Source: Arthrobacter oryzae
Lineage (GTDB): Bacteria > Actinomycetota > Actinomycetes > Actinomycetales > Micrococcaceae
Direction of reading: 5' to 3'
Length of the DNA stretch: 64,000 nucleotides
Assembly: GCF_003634095.1 (NCBI RefSeq)
Contig: NZ_RBIR01000003.1
Coordinates: 310,001-374,000 of the forward strand
Positions 15,703-25,669 of this stretch are shown here, in pieces. The position numbers were made by a program, and so were the translations under genes. Position 1 is the first letter of the stretch, and the number at the start of each line of letters is the position of its first letter. The notes below the pieces were generated by a model. The model saw nothing but the letters and a program-made list of their open reading frames with translations. It did not search any database and was not told where the DNA came from.

Positions 15703-18668
15703 CCGCTCAGCCGCAGCCCGCGCGCCTCAGCACCGGCGGCCGGATCGACCGCAGCGTCACCTGGCGCTTCACCCTGGATGGCCGTGAGTACACGGGCCAC
15801 CCGGGCGACACCCTCGCCTCCGCCCTGCTCGCCAACGGCCAGCTCACCGCCGGCAACTCCCTGTACGAGGACCGGCCCCGCGGCATCATGTCCGCCGGCG
15901 TCGAGGAATCCAACGCCCTGGTCAAGATCGCCCCCCGGTTCCCGGGCCACGTCGCCGAATCCATGCTCCCCGCCACCACGGTATCCCTCGTGGACGGCCT
16001 CAGCGCCGAATACCTCAGCGGACTGGGCAAGCTGGACCCGGCCGAGGACCGCGCCGAGTACGACAAGAAATACGTCCACACCGACGTCCTCGTGGTCGGC
16101 GGCGGCCCCGCAGGCCTGGCCGCCGCACGCGAAGCGGTCCGTGCCGGCGCCCGGGTCATCCTCATTGACGACCAGCCCGAGCTGGGCGGCTCGCTGCTGT
16201 CCGGGTCCACCGCACCGGACCTCGCGGAGAGCATCGAAGGGATGCCTGCCCTCGACTGGGTGGCCAACGTTGAAGCCGAACTGATCTCCGCGGCCGAGTG
16301 CACGGTCCTGAACCGTACGTCCGCCTTCGGCTCCTACGACTCCAACTACGTCATCGCCGTCCAGAACCGGACAGACCACCTCCTGACCCCCGCCGCGCCC
16401 GGCGTGTCCCGGCAGCGGATCTGGCACATCCGCGCCGCGCAGGTGGTCCTGGCCCCCGGCGCACACGAGCGCCCGCTGGTCTTCGAAAACAACGACCGGC
16501 CCGGCATCATGCTCGCCTCCGCCGTCCGCACGTACCTGAACCGCTACGCCGTGGCCGCCGGTTCGCGGGTGGTCATCAGCACCACCAACGACAGCGCCTA
16601 TGCCCTGGCCGCGGACCTGAAGGCCGCCGGCGTTCGGGTCGAAGCCGTCGTGGACGCCCGTACTCAGCTGAGCGAAACCGCGGCGGCAGCCGCGGCCGCA
16701 GGGACACGGGTGCTGATCGGCAGCGCCGTCGCCAACACCGCCGCTGCCGAATCCGGCGACGGCCGGCTCGCCGGCGTCACCGTTCGGAGCATCAACGACG
16801 ACGGCGAGCTCACCTCCGGCGTCGAACAGCTCGCCTGCGACCTGCTGGCCGTCTCCGGCGGCTGGTCCCCCGTGGTGCACCTGCATTCCCAGCGCCAGGG
16901 CAAGATCCGCTGGGACGATGACCTGGCGGCATTCGTTCCCAGCAGCGTGGTCCCGAACCAGCAGGTGGCCGGTGCCGGCCGCGGCAGTTTCGAACTCGAC
17001 GACTGCATCGCGGAGGGCATCTCCGCCGGGGCAGCCGCGGTCGCCGCCGCCGGCTTCGACCCTGAGGACTCCGGCGCAGCGGTCGGTCCCTTGGTCTTTT
17101 CCGAGCCGAAGGCATCGGCCCCGACCCGCCAGCTCTGGCTGGTCCCCGGTCAGGAAGGCGGCCCGGACGACTGGCACCACCACTTCGTCGACTTCCAGCG
17201 CGACCAGTCCGTGGCCGACGTGCTCCGCTCCACCGGCGCCGGCATGCGCTCGGTGGAGCACGTCAAGCGCTACACCTCGATCAGCACCGCCAACGATCAG
17301 GGCAAGACCTCCGGGGTGAACGCGATCGGTGTCATTGCGGCGGCGCTGCGGCACGCCGGCGAGGCATCCCGGGGCATCGGAGAAATCGGAACCACCGCGT
17401 ACCGGGCGCCCTTCACCCCCGTGGCGTTCGCCGCCCTGGCCGGACGCCAGCGGGGCGAACTGTTCGACCCCGCCCGGCTCACTTCCATCCACCCGTGGCA
17501 CGTCGCGCGCGGCGCCCTCTTCGAAGACGTCGGCCAGTGGAAGCGGCCCTGGTACTACCCGCAGAACGGTGAGGACATGGACACCGCGGTCCTGCGCGAA
17601 TGTGCCGCCGTCCGGGAGTCCGTGGGCTTCATGGACGCCACCACCCTGGGCAAGATCGAGATCCGCGGCAAGGACGCGGGCGAATTCCTGAACCGCATCT
17701 ACACGAACGCGTTCAAGAAACTGGCCCCGGGCTCGGCCCGCTACGGCGTCATGTGCACCCCGGACGGGATGATCTTCGACGACGGCGTCACGCTCCGCCT
17801 GGACGAGGACCGGTTCTTCATGACCACCACCACGGGCGGAGCAGCGAAGGTCCTGGACTGGCTGGAGGAATGGCTGCAGACCGAGTGGCCCGAACTGGAC
17901 GTGCACTGCACCTCCGTGACGGAACAGTGGTCCACCATCGCCGTCGTCGGACCGAAATCCCGCGCAGTCCTCGCCAAAGTTGCCCCGGAACTGGCAGCCG
18001 ACGGCGGCCTGGACGCCGAGGCCTTCCCGTTCATGACGTTCCGCGAGACCACCCTGGCTTCCGGCGTGCAGGCCCGGGTCTGCCGGATCTCGTTCTCCGG
18101 TGAACTGGCCTACGAAATCAACGTTCCGTCCTGGTACGGACTGAGCACCTGGGAAGCGGTGGAGGCGGCCGGCGCGGAGTTCAACATCACCCCGTACGGC
18201 ACCGAAACCATGCACGTGCTGCGTGCCGAGAAGGGGTACCCGATCGTCGGCCAGGACACCGACGGCACCGTCACCCCGCAGGACGCCGGGATGGAATGGG
18301 TTGTCTCCAAGGTCAAGGACTTCATCGGCAAACGCTCCTACACCCGCAAGGACGCCGACCGCACCGATCGGAAACACCTGGTCAGCGTCCTCCCCGTGGA
18401 CGGCACGATCCGGCTTCCGGAAGGCACCCAGCTGGTGGAGCAGGGCATCACCGTCAACCCCGCCTACGGCCCCGTCCCCATGCAGGGGTTCGTGACCTCC
18501 AGCTACCACAGCGCGGCACTGGGCCGGTCGTTTGCCCTGGCCCTGATCAAGAACGGCCGCAACCGCATCGGCGAAACCCTGGTGGCCGCCGCCGGCGACC
18601 AGCTGGTGGACGTAGTCGTCGCAGAAACCGTACTTTTTGACTCTGAAGGGACCCGCAAAGATGGCTGA
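15699..18668 (+). CDS. soxA: Sarcosine oxidase alpha subunit
   Basis: 989 residues, usual length. N-terminal ferredoxin-like segment without cluster cysteines ([19 protein letters not shown]), then an NAD-binding Rossmann core ([19 protein letters not shown] at about 127-145) and, from about residue 600, a GcvT-like aminomethyltransferase domain ([16 protein letters not shown], later [19 protein letters not shown]) where THF captures the one-carbon unit as methylene-THF. Together with SoxB, D and G it makes glycine, hydrogen peroxide and methylene-THF from sarcosine. The end overlaps soxG by eight bases. Confidence 0.97.
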   Translation: MTAQPQPARLSTGGRIDRSVTWRFTLDGREYTGHPGDTLASALLANGQLTAGNSLYEDRPRGIMSAGVEESNALVKIAPRFPGHVAESMLPATTVSLVDGLSAEYLSGLGKLDPAEDRAEYDKKYVHTDVLVVGGGPAGLAAAREAVRAGARVILIDDQPELGGSLLSGSTAPDLAESIEGMPALDWVANVEAELISAAECTVLNRTSAFGSYDSNYVIAVQNRTDHLLTPAAPGVSRQRIWHIRAAQVVLAPGAHERPLVFENNDRPGIMLASAVRTYLNRYAVAAGSRVVISTTNDSAYALAADLKAAGVRVEAVVDARTQLSETAAAAAAAGTRVLIGSAVANTAAAESGDGRLAGVTVRSINDDGELTSGVEQLACDLLAVSGGWSPVVHLHSQRQGKIRWDDDLAAFVPSSVVPNQQVAGAGRGSFELDDCIAEGISAGAAAVAAAGFDPEDSGAAVGPLVFSEPKASAPTRQLWLVPGQEGGPDDWHHHFVDFQRDQSVADVLRSTGAGMRSVEHVKRYTSISTANDQGKTSGVNAIGVIAAALRHAGEASRGIGEIGTTAYRAPFTPVAFAALAGRQRGELFDPARLTSIHPWHVARGALFEDVGQWKRPWYYPQNGEDMDTAVLRECAAVRESVGFMDATTLGKIEIRGKDAGEFLNRIYTNAFKKLAPGSARYGVMCTPDGMIFDDGVTLRLDEDRFFMTTTTGGAAKVLDWLEEWLQTEWPELDVHCTSVTEQWSTIAVVGPKSRAVLAKVAPELAADGGLDAEAFPFMTFRETTLASGVQARVCRISFSGELAYEINVPSWYGLSTWEAVEAAGAEFNITPYGTETMHVLRAEKGYPIVGQDTDGTVTPQDAGMEWVVSKVKDFIGKRSYTRKDADRTDRKHLVSVLPVDGTIRLPEGTQLVEQGITVNPAYGPVPMQGFVTSSYHSAALGRSFALALIKNGRNRIGETLVAAAGDQLVDVVVAETVLFDSEGTRKDG

Positions 18669-19296
18669 CACTGCAGCACTCGAAAATTCCAAGAAGATCC
18701 AGACCCTGAGGAAGAGTCCGGCGTCGCTCCTGGGGAAGGCTTTTGAGGCCGGATCCGTGGCGGGCACCGTGGAGCTGCGCGAGGTGCCGTTCCTGACCAT
18801 GGCGGGACTCCGGGTGGATCCCGCAGGCGAGGCCGGGGAACGGGTGGGTGCGGTGACCGGAGGCCTGCCCGCCGCTTCCGGCGAGGTCCGCGGCAGCGGC
18901 GACACCGCGGTGCTATGGCTGGGCCCGGCAGAATTCCTGCTCGTGGCCCCCGCGGAATCCCACGACAGCCTAGGCGGCGAGCTCCCGCGGGCGCTCATCG
19001 CAGCGCTGGCGGACGGCCCGGGCCAAGTGGTGGACCTCTCCGCCAACCGCACTACGCTCGAACTCTCCGGCCCCCGGGCCAGTGCCGTTCTGGAGAAGGG
19101 CTGCGCCCTGGACCTGCACCCCCGCGTCTTCAAGCCTGGAACGGCGCTGTCCACGGAAATCGGCGGCATCCCCGCCGTTCTGTGGAAAACCGCGGAGGAG
19201 ACCTACCGGGTCCTCCCGCGGGCATCCTTTGCGGAGTTCCTGGGCCGCTGGCTCCTGGACGCCATGCGCGAATATGCCTCCACCGAGGTCCCCTGA
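18661..19296 (+). CDS. soxG: Sarcosine oxidase gamma subunit
   Basis: 211 residues. The start at 18661 ([12 protein letters not shown]) lies within the last codons of soxA, with GAAGGGA upstream; an earlier ATG at 18637 is deeper inside soxA and less likely. [29 protein letters not shown] and [14 protein letters not shown] are characteristic of the SoxG family, a GcvT-like structural subunit. Its stop codon overlaps the sdaA start by one base. Confidence 0.95.
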   Translation: MADTAALENSKKIQTLRKSPASLLGKAFEAGSVAGTVELREVPFLTMAGLRVDPAGEAGERVGAVTGGLPAASGEVRGSGDTAVLWLGPAEFLLVAPAESHDSLGGELPRALIAALADGPGQVVDLSANRTTLELSGPRASAVLEKGCALDLHPRVFKPGTALSTEIGGIPAVLWKTAEETYRVLPRASFAEFLGRWLLDAMREYASTEVP

Positions 19297-20711
19297 TGGC
19301 GCTCAGCGTCCTTGACCTGTTTTCCGTTGGCATCGGGCCGTCCTCCTCCCACACGGTCGGCCCGATGCGGGCGGCCAAACGGTTCGCGGACGGACTGAAA
19401 GGCGACGGGCAGCTGAGCTCGACCGCCAGGGTGCAGGCCGAGCTGTTCGGTTCCCTCGGCGCCACGGGCCGGGGCCACGGTTCGGATAAAGCCGTCGTAC
19501 TGGGCCTTCAGGGCCAGGACCCCGAAAGCGTGGACACCGGCACCGCCGATGACCAGGTGGCAGCCGCTGCCCTCAATGCCGAACTCCGGATCGGCGGAGA
19601 GCACCGGGTCGACTTCAACTGGGACGAGGACGTGCTCCTGCACCGCCGCAAGTCCCTGCCGGCCCACCCCAACGGCATGACCTTCCGGGCACTGGACCAC
19701 ACCGGAACAGTGCTCCGGGAGCGCAGCTACTACTCGATCGGTGGCGGCTTCGTTGTCGACGGTAATGCCCAGGGCGCCGATCACGTGGTGGCAGATGACA
19801 CCGTGCTGCCCTACCCGTTTACGACAGCCGACGAGCTCTTGGAAATATGCCGTCTTGAGAATATGTCTGTCGCCGACGTCATGCTGGCCAACGAGCTCGT
19901 CTGGCGCAGCGAAGCCGAACTTCGGGACAAGCTGCTGGCGCTGTGGGCGGTCATGCGCCAATGCGTGGACAACGGCTGCGCTGCCGAGGGCATCCTGCCC
20001 GGCGGTTTAAACGTCAAACGGCGTGCCCCGGCGCTGTTCCGGACGCTGGCAGCATCAGCGCTCAGCGCCGAGGCGGACGCCCGGAACCCTTCGCTCGTCC
20101 ACGTGCCCGCCGACCCGCTGCTCGCCATGGAATGGGTGAACCTTTTTGCCCTGGCCGTCAACGAGGAAAACGCCGCAGGGGGCCGGATCGTGACGGCTCC
20201 CACCAACGGCGCTGCAGGCATCGTGCCGGCGGTGCTGCACTATTACGTCAAGTTTGTCCCGGGGGCCAACGACGACGGCGTGGTCCGCTTCCTCCTGGCG
20301 GCGGGCGCCGTCGGGATCCTGTTCAAGATCAATGCCTCCATCTCCGGGGCGGAGGTCGGATGCCAGGGTGAAGTCGGATCGGCCTGCTCCATGGCGGCGG
20401 CGGGACTCTGCGAAGTACTGGGCGGCACACCGGAACAGGTGGAAAACGCCGCCGAAGTGGGAATCGAGCACAACCTGGGCCTGACCTGCGACCCCGTCGG
20501 CGGGCTGGTGCAGATCCCCTGCATCGAACGCAACGCGATCGCCAGCGTCAAAGCCATCAACGCCGCACGCCTCTGCCTCCACGGGGACGGCAGCCACAAA
20601 GTCTCGCTGGACAAAGCAATCAAGACCATGCGCGAAACAGGAGCAGACATGAAAACCAAGTACAAGGAAACCTCCCGCGGAGGCCTCGCCGTGAACGTCG
20701 TGGAGTGCTGA
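19296..20711 (+). CDS. sdaA: L-serine ammonia-lyase, iron-sulfur type
   Basis: 471 residues, single-chain form with beta-type N-terminal and alpha-type C-terminal domains. It deaminates serine to pyruvate and ammonia using a [4Fe-4S] cluster. The start motif [21 protein letters not shown] and cysteines in [23 protein letters not shown] and QIPCIERNA match the cluster and active-site regions. It overlaps soxG by one base and ends just before purU. Its place here completes conversion of sarcosine carbon to pyruvate. Confidence 0.96.
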   Translation: MALSVLDLFSVGIGPSSSHTVGPMRAAKRFADGLKGDGQLSSTARVQAELFGSLGATGRGHGSDKAVVLGLQGQDPESVDTGTADDQVAAAALNAELRIGGEHRVDFNWDEDVLLHRRKSLPAHPNGMTFRALDHTGTVLRERSYYSIGGGFVVDGNAQGADHVVADDTVLPYPFTTADELLEICRLENMSVADVMLANELVWRSEAELRDKLLALWAVMRQCVDNGCAAEGILPGGLNVKRRAPALFRTLAASALSAEADARNPSLVHVPADPLLAMEWVNLFALAVNEENAAGGRIVTAPTNGAAGIVPAVLHYYVKFVPGANDDGVVRFLLAAGAVGILFKINASISGAEVGCQGEVGSACSMAAAGLCEVLGGTPEQVENAAEVGIEHNLGLTCDPVGGLVQIPCIERNAIASVKAINAARLCLHGDGSHKVSLDKAIKTMRETGADMKTKYKETSRGGLAVNVVEC

Positions 20712-20713
20712 CC

Positions 20714-21589
20714 ATGGCCGGGAACCAGACCCCCGAAACGGTGGAGCACATCCTGACCCTGGACTGCCCGGAAACACGCGGGATAGTCCACGCCGTCTCC
20801 GGCTTCCTGCTGGACCAGGGCTGCGACATCCTGGAAAGCAAGCAGTTCGACTCCCAGCTGGACGGCCACTTCTTCATGCGGCTCCACTTCGCCTCGGCCG
20901 GAGACCAAACAACCCTGGACACGCTCCGGGAGGCCTTCGTTCCGGTCGCCGAGAAATTCGGTATGCGCTGGGAACTGCGGCGGCACGGCAGCAAGCGGCG
21001 GGTCCTGATCATGGTCTCGAAATTCGAGCACTGCCTCAACGATCTGCTGTACCGGGCCCGCACCGGAGAACTGCCCATCGAGATCGTCGGCGTCGTCTCG
21101 AACCACCCGGACCACCGGCGGACCGTCGAGTGGCACGGAATCCCCTTCTTCCATGTGCCCATCACCGCGGACACCAAGCCCGCGGCCGAACAGCGGCTCC
21201 TGGAACTGATCGACCGGATGGACGTCGAACTGGTGGTCCTGGCCCGCTACATGCAGGTTCTCAGCGACAACCTCACCCGCCAGCTGGATGGCCGCGCCAT
21301 CAACATCCACCACTCCTTCCTGCCCAGCTTCAAGGGCGCGAAGCCCTACCACCAGGCGCACGCCCGGGGCGTGAAGACTGTCGGCGCCACCGCTCACTAT
21401 GTCAACGCGGAGCTGGACGAGGGCCCGATCATCGCCCAGCAGGTGGTTGAAGTGGACCACACCTTCGGCCCGGACGATCTCGTGGCCGCCGGACGCGACA
21501 CCGAGTGCAAGGCGCTCTCCAATGCCGTCCGCTGGCACTGCGAGGGACGCGTCATCCTCCAGGGCAACAGGACGGTGGTGCTGCGCTAA
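20714..21589 (+). CDS. purU: Formyltetrahydrofolate deformylase
   Basis: 291 residues: N-terminal ACT domain (about 8-85) and C-terminal formyltransferase fold. Catalytic segment INIHHSFLPSFKGAKPYHQA and AHYVNAELDEGPI supply the Asn-His-Asp set of the family. It hydrolyses 10-formyl-THF to formate and THF. ATG at 20714 has GGAG eight bases upstream; a GTG at 20705 overlaps that site. In a sarcosine operon it would drain excess one-carbon units and return THF to SoxA. Confidence 0.95.
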   Translation: MAGNQTPETVEHILTLDCPETRGIVHAVSGFLLDQGCDILESKQFDSQLDGHFFMRLHFASAGDQTTLDTLREAFVPVAEKFGMRWELRRHGSKRRVLIMVSKFEHCLNDLLYRARTGELPIEIVGVVSNHPDHRRTVEWHGIPFFHVPITADTKPAAEQRLLELIDRMDVELVVLARYMQVLSDNLTRQLDGRAINIHHSFLPSFKGAKPYHQAHARGVKTVGATAHYVNAELDEGPIIAQQVVEVDHTFGPDDLVAAGRDTECKALSNAVRWHCEGRVILQGNRTVVLR

Positions 21590-21696
21590 GGTCCGGCAGG
21601 CTCCGGGGCCGGGCGGCCCGAAGGAGCCGCTGCCACGCTAGTCTTCAACTAGCCGTACCTGTCCGCTAACGCCCGGCCACACAGAAAACAGGCACC

Positions 21697-22953
21697 ATGA
21701 TCCCTTCCTTCGAGGACCGCGAAGCCGCCGGCGCTCCCGCCTACCTCCTGCGGGGCACCCTGCTCACGGACGGCGCTGTGACGCCCGACGCCGTCGTGGC
21801 GGTCCACGACGGCCGGATCGCTTACGCCGGACCCTGCAGCGGTTTTGACGCCGCCCGGTTCCCGGGATCGGAGGAGGTCCCGCTCCCGGCCGGAAGTTCA
21901 CTGCTTCCCGGCCTTGTTGACCTCCACTGCCATGGCGCCGCGGGCGGTGGATTTCCGACCGGTGATGACCGGGCCTGCCGGGAGGCGGTGGACTTCCTGC
22001 ACCGCAGCGGGACCACCAGCCTGCTGGCCAGTCTGGTCACCGCCCCGGGGGATGAGCTGCTGAGGTCCCTCGGCGTCCTCAAGGTCCTGGCCGCCGAGGG
22101 CCTGATCGCGGGCGTCCACTCCGAGGGGCCCTTCCTCTCCAGCGATCGGTGCGGGGCGCAGAATCCCCGTTGGCTCCGGGACCCGGATCCTGAACTGCTC
22201 CGGGATATGCTGGCGGCCGCCGGCGGGGCCCTGCAGACCATGACATACGCCCCCGAACTGCCGGGCTCGGACGAACTGCTCCGGATACTCACGGACCACG
22301 GCGTCACCCCGTCGCTGGGACACACCGACGCCGATGCCCGGCTGGCTGCCGCCTCACTGGCGGACGCAGCGGACCTCATTGGCAGGGCTGCAGCAGGCGG
22401 AGGATTCGGCGCGCAGGCCCGGCCCACGGTGACCCACCTGTTCAACGGCATGCCGCCGCTGCACCACCGGAATCCCGGACCCGTGGCCGCGTGCCTGCGG
22501 CTGGCGGCCGCGGGCACGGTGGTGGTCGAGCTCGTCGGCGACGGCGTCCACCTGGACCCGGGGACGGTCCGAATGGTGTTTGAACTGGTGGGGGCCGCGG
22601 GCATCGCGCTCGTGACGTACTCCATGGCGGCGACCGGGCTGCCCGACGGCGACTACCAGCTCGGCACCTCGGATGTGGTGGTGCACGACGGCGTGGCCAC
22701 CCTAAGGAGCAACGGGGTCCTGGCCGGGGGCACGGCGACCCTGCTGGAGGTTGTCCGCACCACCATCGCGGCGGGCGTGAGTCCTGCCGACGCCGTCATG
22801 GCGGCGACCCTGGTCCCTGCCCGTGTGCTGGGCCTGGAAGCCGAGATCGGCGGCCTCCGGGCGGGCATGCGCGCGGACGTCGTCGCCGTCGACCCCGACT
22901 TCCAACTGGTGACGGTCCTGCGTGGGGGCCAGATTTTGGACGCGCCCGCGTGA
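21697..22953 (+). CDS. N-acetylglucosamine-6-phosphate deacetylase-like protein with altered active site
   Basis: 418 residues of the NagA amidohydrolase family. Metal ligands are present: H77/H79 (DLHCHG), E143 (HSEGPFL), H209 (LGHTDA) and H247 (VTHLFNGM), and substrate contact H285 (DGVHLD). The catalytic aspartate, normally in VTDxMAATG, is replaced by Y308 (VTYSMAATG; codon TAC at 22618-22620, one base from GAC). As that residue is the general acid/base, the enzyme may be inactive or changed, unless this is a sequencing error. It follows purU by 107 bases with its own weak ribosome site and has no amino-sugar gene nearby. Confidence 0.85.
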   Translation: MIPSFEDREAAGAPAYLLRGTLLTDGAVTPDAVVAVHDGRIAYAGPCSGFDAARFPGSEEVPLPAGSSLLPGLVDLHCHGAAGGGFPTGDDRACREAVDFLHRSGTTSLLASLVTAPGDELLRSLGVLKVLAAEGLIAGVHSEGPFLSSDRCGAQNPRWLRDPDPELLRDMLAAAGGALQTMTYAPELPGSDELLRILTDHGVTPSLGHTDADARLAAASLADAADLIGRAAAGGGFGAQARPTVTHLFNGMPPLHHRNPGPVAACLRLAAAGTVVVELVGDGVHLDPGTVRMVFELVGAAGIALVTYSMAATGLPDGDYQLGTSDVVVHDGVATLRSNGVLAGGTATLLEVVRTTIAAGVSPADAVMAATLVPARVLGLEAEIGGLRAGMRADVVAVDPDFQLVTVLRGGQILDAPA

Positions 22954-23001
22954 CCCCGGTTTGAGTGAGCCCCGAACTGTCGGCACCGAGGACGGATTAG
23001 G

Positions 23002-23031
23002 GGCCAGCCCCGGGTGAGCCCGGGGCTGGCC
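23002..23031. terminator. Bidirectional terminator hairpin
   Basis: A perfect 13-bp stem (23002-23014 with 23019-23031) and loop TGAG, between the convergent NagA-like and small heat shock genes. T runs are weak on both sides. Confidence 0.75.
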
Positions 23032-23037
23032 AAGGAA

Positions 23038-23520
23038 TTACTCGCGGGTGATCGGGAGTTTGGTCGGCTTGGACTCAACCAGCGCCTGCTCCGGCAGCGG
23101 CGTACGGACTTCGAGGACGCCGTCCTTGTAACTGGCTTTGATGTCTTCCTCCTTGACATCCTGCGGCAGCGGCAGGGTGCGGAGGAATGAGCCGTAGCGG
23201 AACTCGGACCGGTAGCTGTCCTTGCCCTTCTCCTCTTTTTCTTCCTTGCGTTCGGCGCGGATTTGCAGGGCCCCGTCAACCACAGTGACGTCGATGTCCT
23301 TGTCCGGATCCAGCCCGGGCGCTTCCGCCCGGATGACAAGGGTGTTGCCCTCAACAAACTCCTCGACGCGGATCGGCATCGGCTGGTTTTCCTCCTGGAA
23401 CATCCGGTCCAACACATCCATCAGGTCCGAAGGCCGGCGGAACAGATCAAACGGACTGGTGCGGTATCTGTCCGGCCAGCGATTGGAATGAAACGGTGAC
23501 CACTTGTGCAATTCAGACAT
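23038..23520 (-). CDS. HspX-type small heat shock protein (Hsp20/alpha-crystallin)
   Basis: 160 residues with one alpha-crystallin domain (about 45-140). The core RAEAPGLDPDKDIDVTVVDG, SEFRYGSFLRTLPLP and EEDIKASYKDGVLEV closely follows the mycobacterial HspX (16-kDa antigen) pattern RAELPGVDPDKD, SEFAYGSFVRT and DDIKATYDKGIL. It acts as an ATP-independent holdase in the cytoplasm. AGGAAG is seven bases before the ATG. A DosR-like box lies about 85 bases upstream, suggesting induction by hypoxia or stasis. Confidence 0.95.
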   Translation of the reverse strand: MSELHKWSPFHSNRWPDRYRTSPFDLFRRPSDLMDVLDRMFQEENQPMPIRVEEFVEGNTLVIRAEAPGLDPDKDIDVTVVDGALQIRAERKEEKEEKGKDSYRSEFRYGSFLRTLPLPQDVKEEDIKASYKDGVLEVRTPLPEQALVESKPTKLPITRE

Positions 23521-23602
23521 GACAGAACTTCCTGTGAGTTGCTCTTGGGTGCCCGAGGCGGGCTGATAGGTCCAGTAGACGCCCGCGGGCGCGGTCCGGG
23601 CA

Positions 23603-23616
23603 GGGACTAAAGACCC
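23603..23616. promoter_or_regulatory. DosR/DevR-like box upstream of the HspX-type gene
   Basis: GGGACTAAAGACCC matches 13 of 14 positions of the DosR core GGGACTWWAGTCCC. On the minus strand, possible -10 hexamers TCTACT (23579-23574) and CCTATC (23570-23565) lie about 33-43 bases from the box centre, suitable for an activator site. The FMN reductase start is 165 bases away on the other side. Confidence 0.6.
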
Positions 23617-23780
23617 CCGGCGCGCTCATCGCGGACCCCGGTTCAGGTCGGCAGGACGGCCCACGCCGAATCCGCGAAGACCCGACTTTTAGCGCACCAA
23701 CCGCGCCCTTTGCGAGGAAGATTCAGGCCTGCCGGGTTGTTGTTCTGTATGCAGCAGCAACTTCCGGAAAGGAGCCCGCC

Positions 23781-24374
23781 ATGATTCGCATCGCTATCGT
23801 GCTCGGAAGCACCCGGCCCGGACGGCTCGGAAAGGCCGTCGCCGACTGGGTGGACTCCCGGGCAAAAGAGCGCGGCGATGCCACCTTTGACGTCCTCGAC
23901 GTCGCCGACTTCGGTCTCCCGCTTCTCGACGAGCCGCTGCCACCGTCCTTCGGCCGGTACAGCCACCCGCACACCAAGGCCTGGTCTGATGCTGTCGCCG
24001 GATTCGACGGCTACATCTTCGTCACCGGCGAGTACAACCATTCGATCCCCGGGGCGCTGAAGAACGCCCTGGACTTCCTGTACAAGGAGTGGAACAACAA
24101 GGCCGCCGGGTTCGTGGGCTACGGAAGCAGCGGCGGAATCCGCGCCGTCGAGCATTTGCGGTCGGTGGCCGGCGAGCTACAGATGGCGGACGTCCGGGCC
24201 CAGGTGGTGCTGCCCTTTGCAACGGAGTTCGAGAACTACCGTGCCTTCATTCCGACAGCGTCCGCGGAGGCGAGTCTGCAGACCCTCTTTGACCAGGTGA
24301 TCGCTTGGGCCGGGGCCCTTAAAACCCTCCGCCCGGAACGAGTCCACGGAAATGAGCCCGGCGTCGCTGCCTGA
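23781..24374 (+). CDS. NADPH-dependent FMN reductase family protein
   Basis: 197 residues, flavodoxin-like fold. The phosphate loop GSTRPGRLGKAVADW (residues 9-23) and the flavin-ring loop GEYNHSIPGALKNALD place it in the FMN reductase/quinone reductase group. It reduces flavins or quinones with NAD(P)H in the cytoplasm. GGAAAGGAG precedes the start. Divergent from the HspX-type gene, so it may share the stress box, though the box is closer to the chaperone. Confidence 0.92.
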   Translation: MIRIAIVLGSTRPGRLGKAVADWVDSRAKERGDATFDVLDVADFGLPLLDEPLPPSFGRYSHPHTKAWSDAVAGFDGYIFVTGEYNHSIPGALKNALDFLYKEWNNKAAGFVGYGSSGGIRAVEHLRSVAGELQMADVRAQVVLPFATEFENYRAFIPTASAEASLQTLFDQVIAWAGALKTLRPERVHGNEPGVAA

Positions 24375-24428
24375 CGCACTCCAGCATCCCTGAATCAGCC
24401 GGGGACGCTCAGGATGAATGCGGGACGC

Positions 24429-25265
24429 TCAGGCGGTGCTGTCCGCCCTCCGGCGCCGCCGACGGAGGGGCACAGCATCCCCGGCATGGGGTACGGGGGC
24501 GAGCGGGGCAGGTGGGGCCAGCGCAGCGGGCGGGGGTGGTTCCTGGCCCTGGCCGGAATCGGTGATCAAGACACGGACCTTGCCTCCGGCCGAGTCCCGC
24601 GCAGGGCCGCCCGCGGCGCTGCGCAGATAGTCAAGAGCCCCCTCTTCACTGAACCCGAAATCCCTCACCAGCGTCCGCAGGGCCAGGCCGGCCAGCACCC
24701 GGGAGAGCTGGGCCGAGGACAGATCTGCGCCGGCCCCCCAGTTGACGGCCAGTTGCTGGACCAAGCGCAGCGTACGGGACACCTGGCGGGCAAGGAGCGC
24801 CGTTGCGGTGATGTCGGCACTGGTGAACACATGCGGCCACGGCGCATACAGGTTCATGGCGGCACGAAAAACTTCTGCAGGAACCAACGGCACGGAGATA
24901 AGCGACCCGATTCCCTCGGCCGCGGCAGCGGCAGCATATCCGGGCCAGCGGCGTTCCAGGGCGGTGTCTCCCACGGACACGAATTCCCCGCTCCGGACCG
25001 CCATGCGGGCAGGCCCGTCGTCGAAGGAGCGCTGGGCCTCGTCCGCGGCTCGCGCGGGGGCGCCTCCGGCGGTCAGGGTTACCGGTTCCCCGGAGCCGAG
25101 AACGGTAATCGCCCAGCTGATTCCCCGGCGGGGACCGCCGACCCTGTCCACGAGCTCGCTCACGGCCTCGCTGAGGAAGGCGCCGATATCCGGATTATTG
25201 AAATGGGTTACCCAGAAAGCGGCGTGAAGATCCTGCCTTCTGTCTGTTGCAGTTCCCTGGTTCAT
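24429..25265 (-). CDS. GAF-domain protein with degenerate ANTAR-like C-terminus
   Basis: 278 residues. Residues about 20-175 form a GAF-type sensor (SFDDGPARMAVRSGEFVSVGD and SLISVPLVPAEVFRAAMNLYAPWPH are typical of actinobacterial GAF/ANTAR proteins). The following helices (LRTLVRDFGFSEEGALDYLRSAAG) keep the spacing of an ANTAR RNA-binding domain but lack the usual AKGILM motif. A Pro/Ala-rich stretch and an Arg-rich tail (LRRRRRRADSTA) follow. Target unknown. Confidence 0.8.
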   Translation of the reverse strand: MNQGTATDRRQDLHAAFWVTHFNNPDIGAFLSEAVSELVDRVGGPRRGISWAITVLGSGEPVTLTAGGAPARAADEAQRSFDDGPARMAVRSGEFVSVGDTALERRWPGYAAAAAAEGIGSLISVPLVPAEVFRAAMNLYAPWPHVFTSADITATALLARQVSRTLRLVQQLAVNWGAGADLSSAQLSRVLAGLALRTLVRDFGFSEEGALDYLRSAAGGPARDSAGGKVRVLITDSGQGQEPPPPAALAPPAPLAPVPHAGDAVPLRRRRRRADSTA

Positions 25266-25594
25266 GTTTCACGCTCAAGATCAAAGCATGCAGCTCACTG
25301 CTGAACCGATGAATTCAGCATACGTCCGCGCGGACACAGTTGCGGCGACCAATGTGCCGGCGCCGAATTTCCCTGCACGAGTGGCTCCGCGGCGGCCCAG
25401 GGCGATGTGCCGCCCTGGACCGCCTGCCCCGGCTTCAACACCAGTCGCGGAGGACCCTTCCGCCGTGGCACCACTATTTATACCCGCGTTCACCGGGCCA
25501 CAAAAGAGCCGTTGTGCCCGTAGCGGATCGCCGGCAGAACACCGCAGTGACCGCCGCGGCCGCGAACTCCATAGCACCCTCCCGGCTGGTCCGG
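25266..25594. other. Intergenic region with no recognised gene
   Basis: First part of the 608-base gap between the GAF gene and the lipoprotein gene. A 98-codon minus-strand frame (25281-25577) has no ribosome site and an atypical composition, and I do not call it. Confidence 0.5.
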
Positions 25595-25623
25595 TTGACT
25601 CGCATTTGGGCCGGGAATACGCT
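25595..25623 (+). promoter_or_regulatory. Candidate promoter upstream of the lipoprotein gene
   Basis: TTGACT (25595-25600), a 17-base spacer and TACGCT (25618-25623). It would give a transcript with a leader of about 245 bases before the lipoprotein start at 25874. Confidence 0.55.
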
Positions 25624-25632
25624 TTCTACAGG

Positions 25633-25669
25633 CGCCCCGATGCAACCCCCAATGGCATCGGGGCGTTTC
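25633..25669 (+). terminator. Hairpin with short T run at the start of a leader
   Basis: A perfect 11-bp stem (25633-25643 with 25655-25665) and 11-base loop, followed by TTT. It begins about 10 bases after the candidate -10 box, so it is either the end of another transcript or a structured 5' end of the lipoprotein mRNA. Confidence 0.5.

Noticed and set aside
15582-19169. A 1195-codon frame on the minus strand
   Set aside because: It mirrors soxA/soxG, whose families are certain, and has no recognisable domain. Long antisense frames are common in such GC-rich DNA.
25281-25577. A 98-codon minus-strand frame between the GAF gene and the lipoprotein
   Set aside because: No ribosome site, no recognisable domain, and overlapping frames on the other strand of similar quality.
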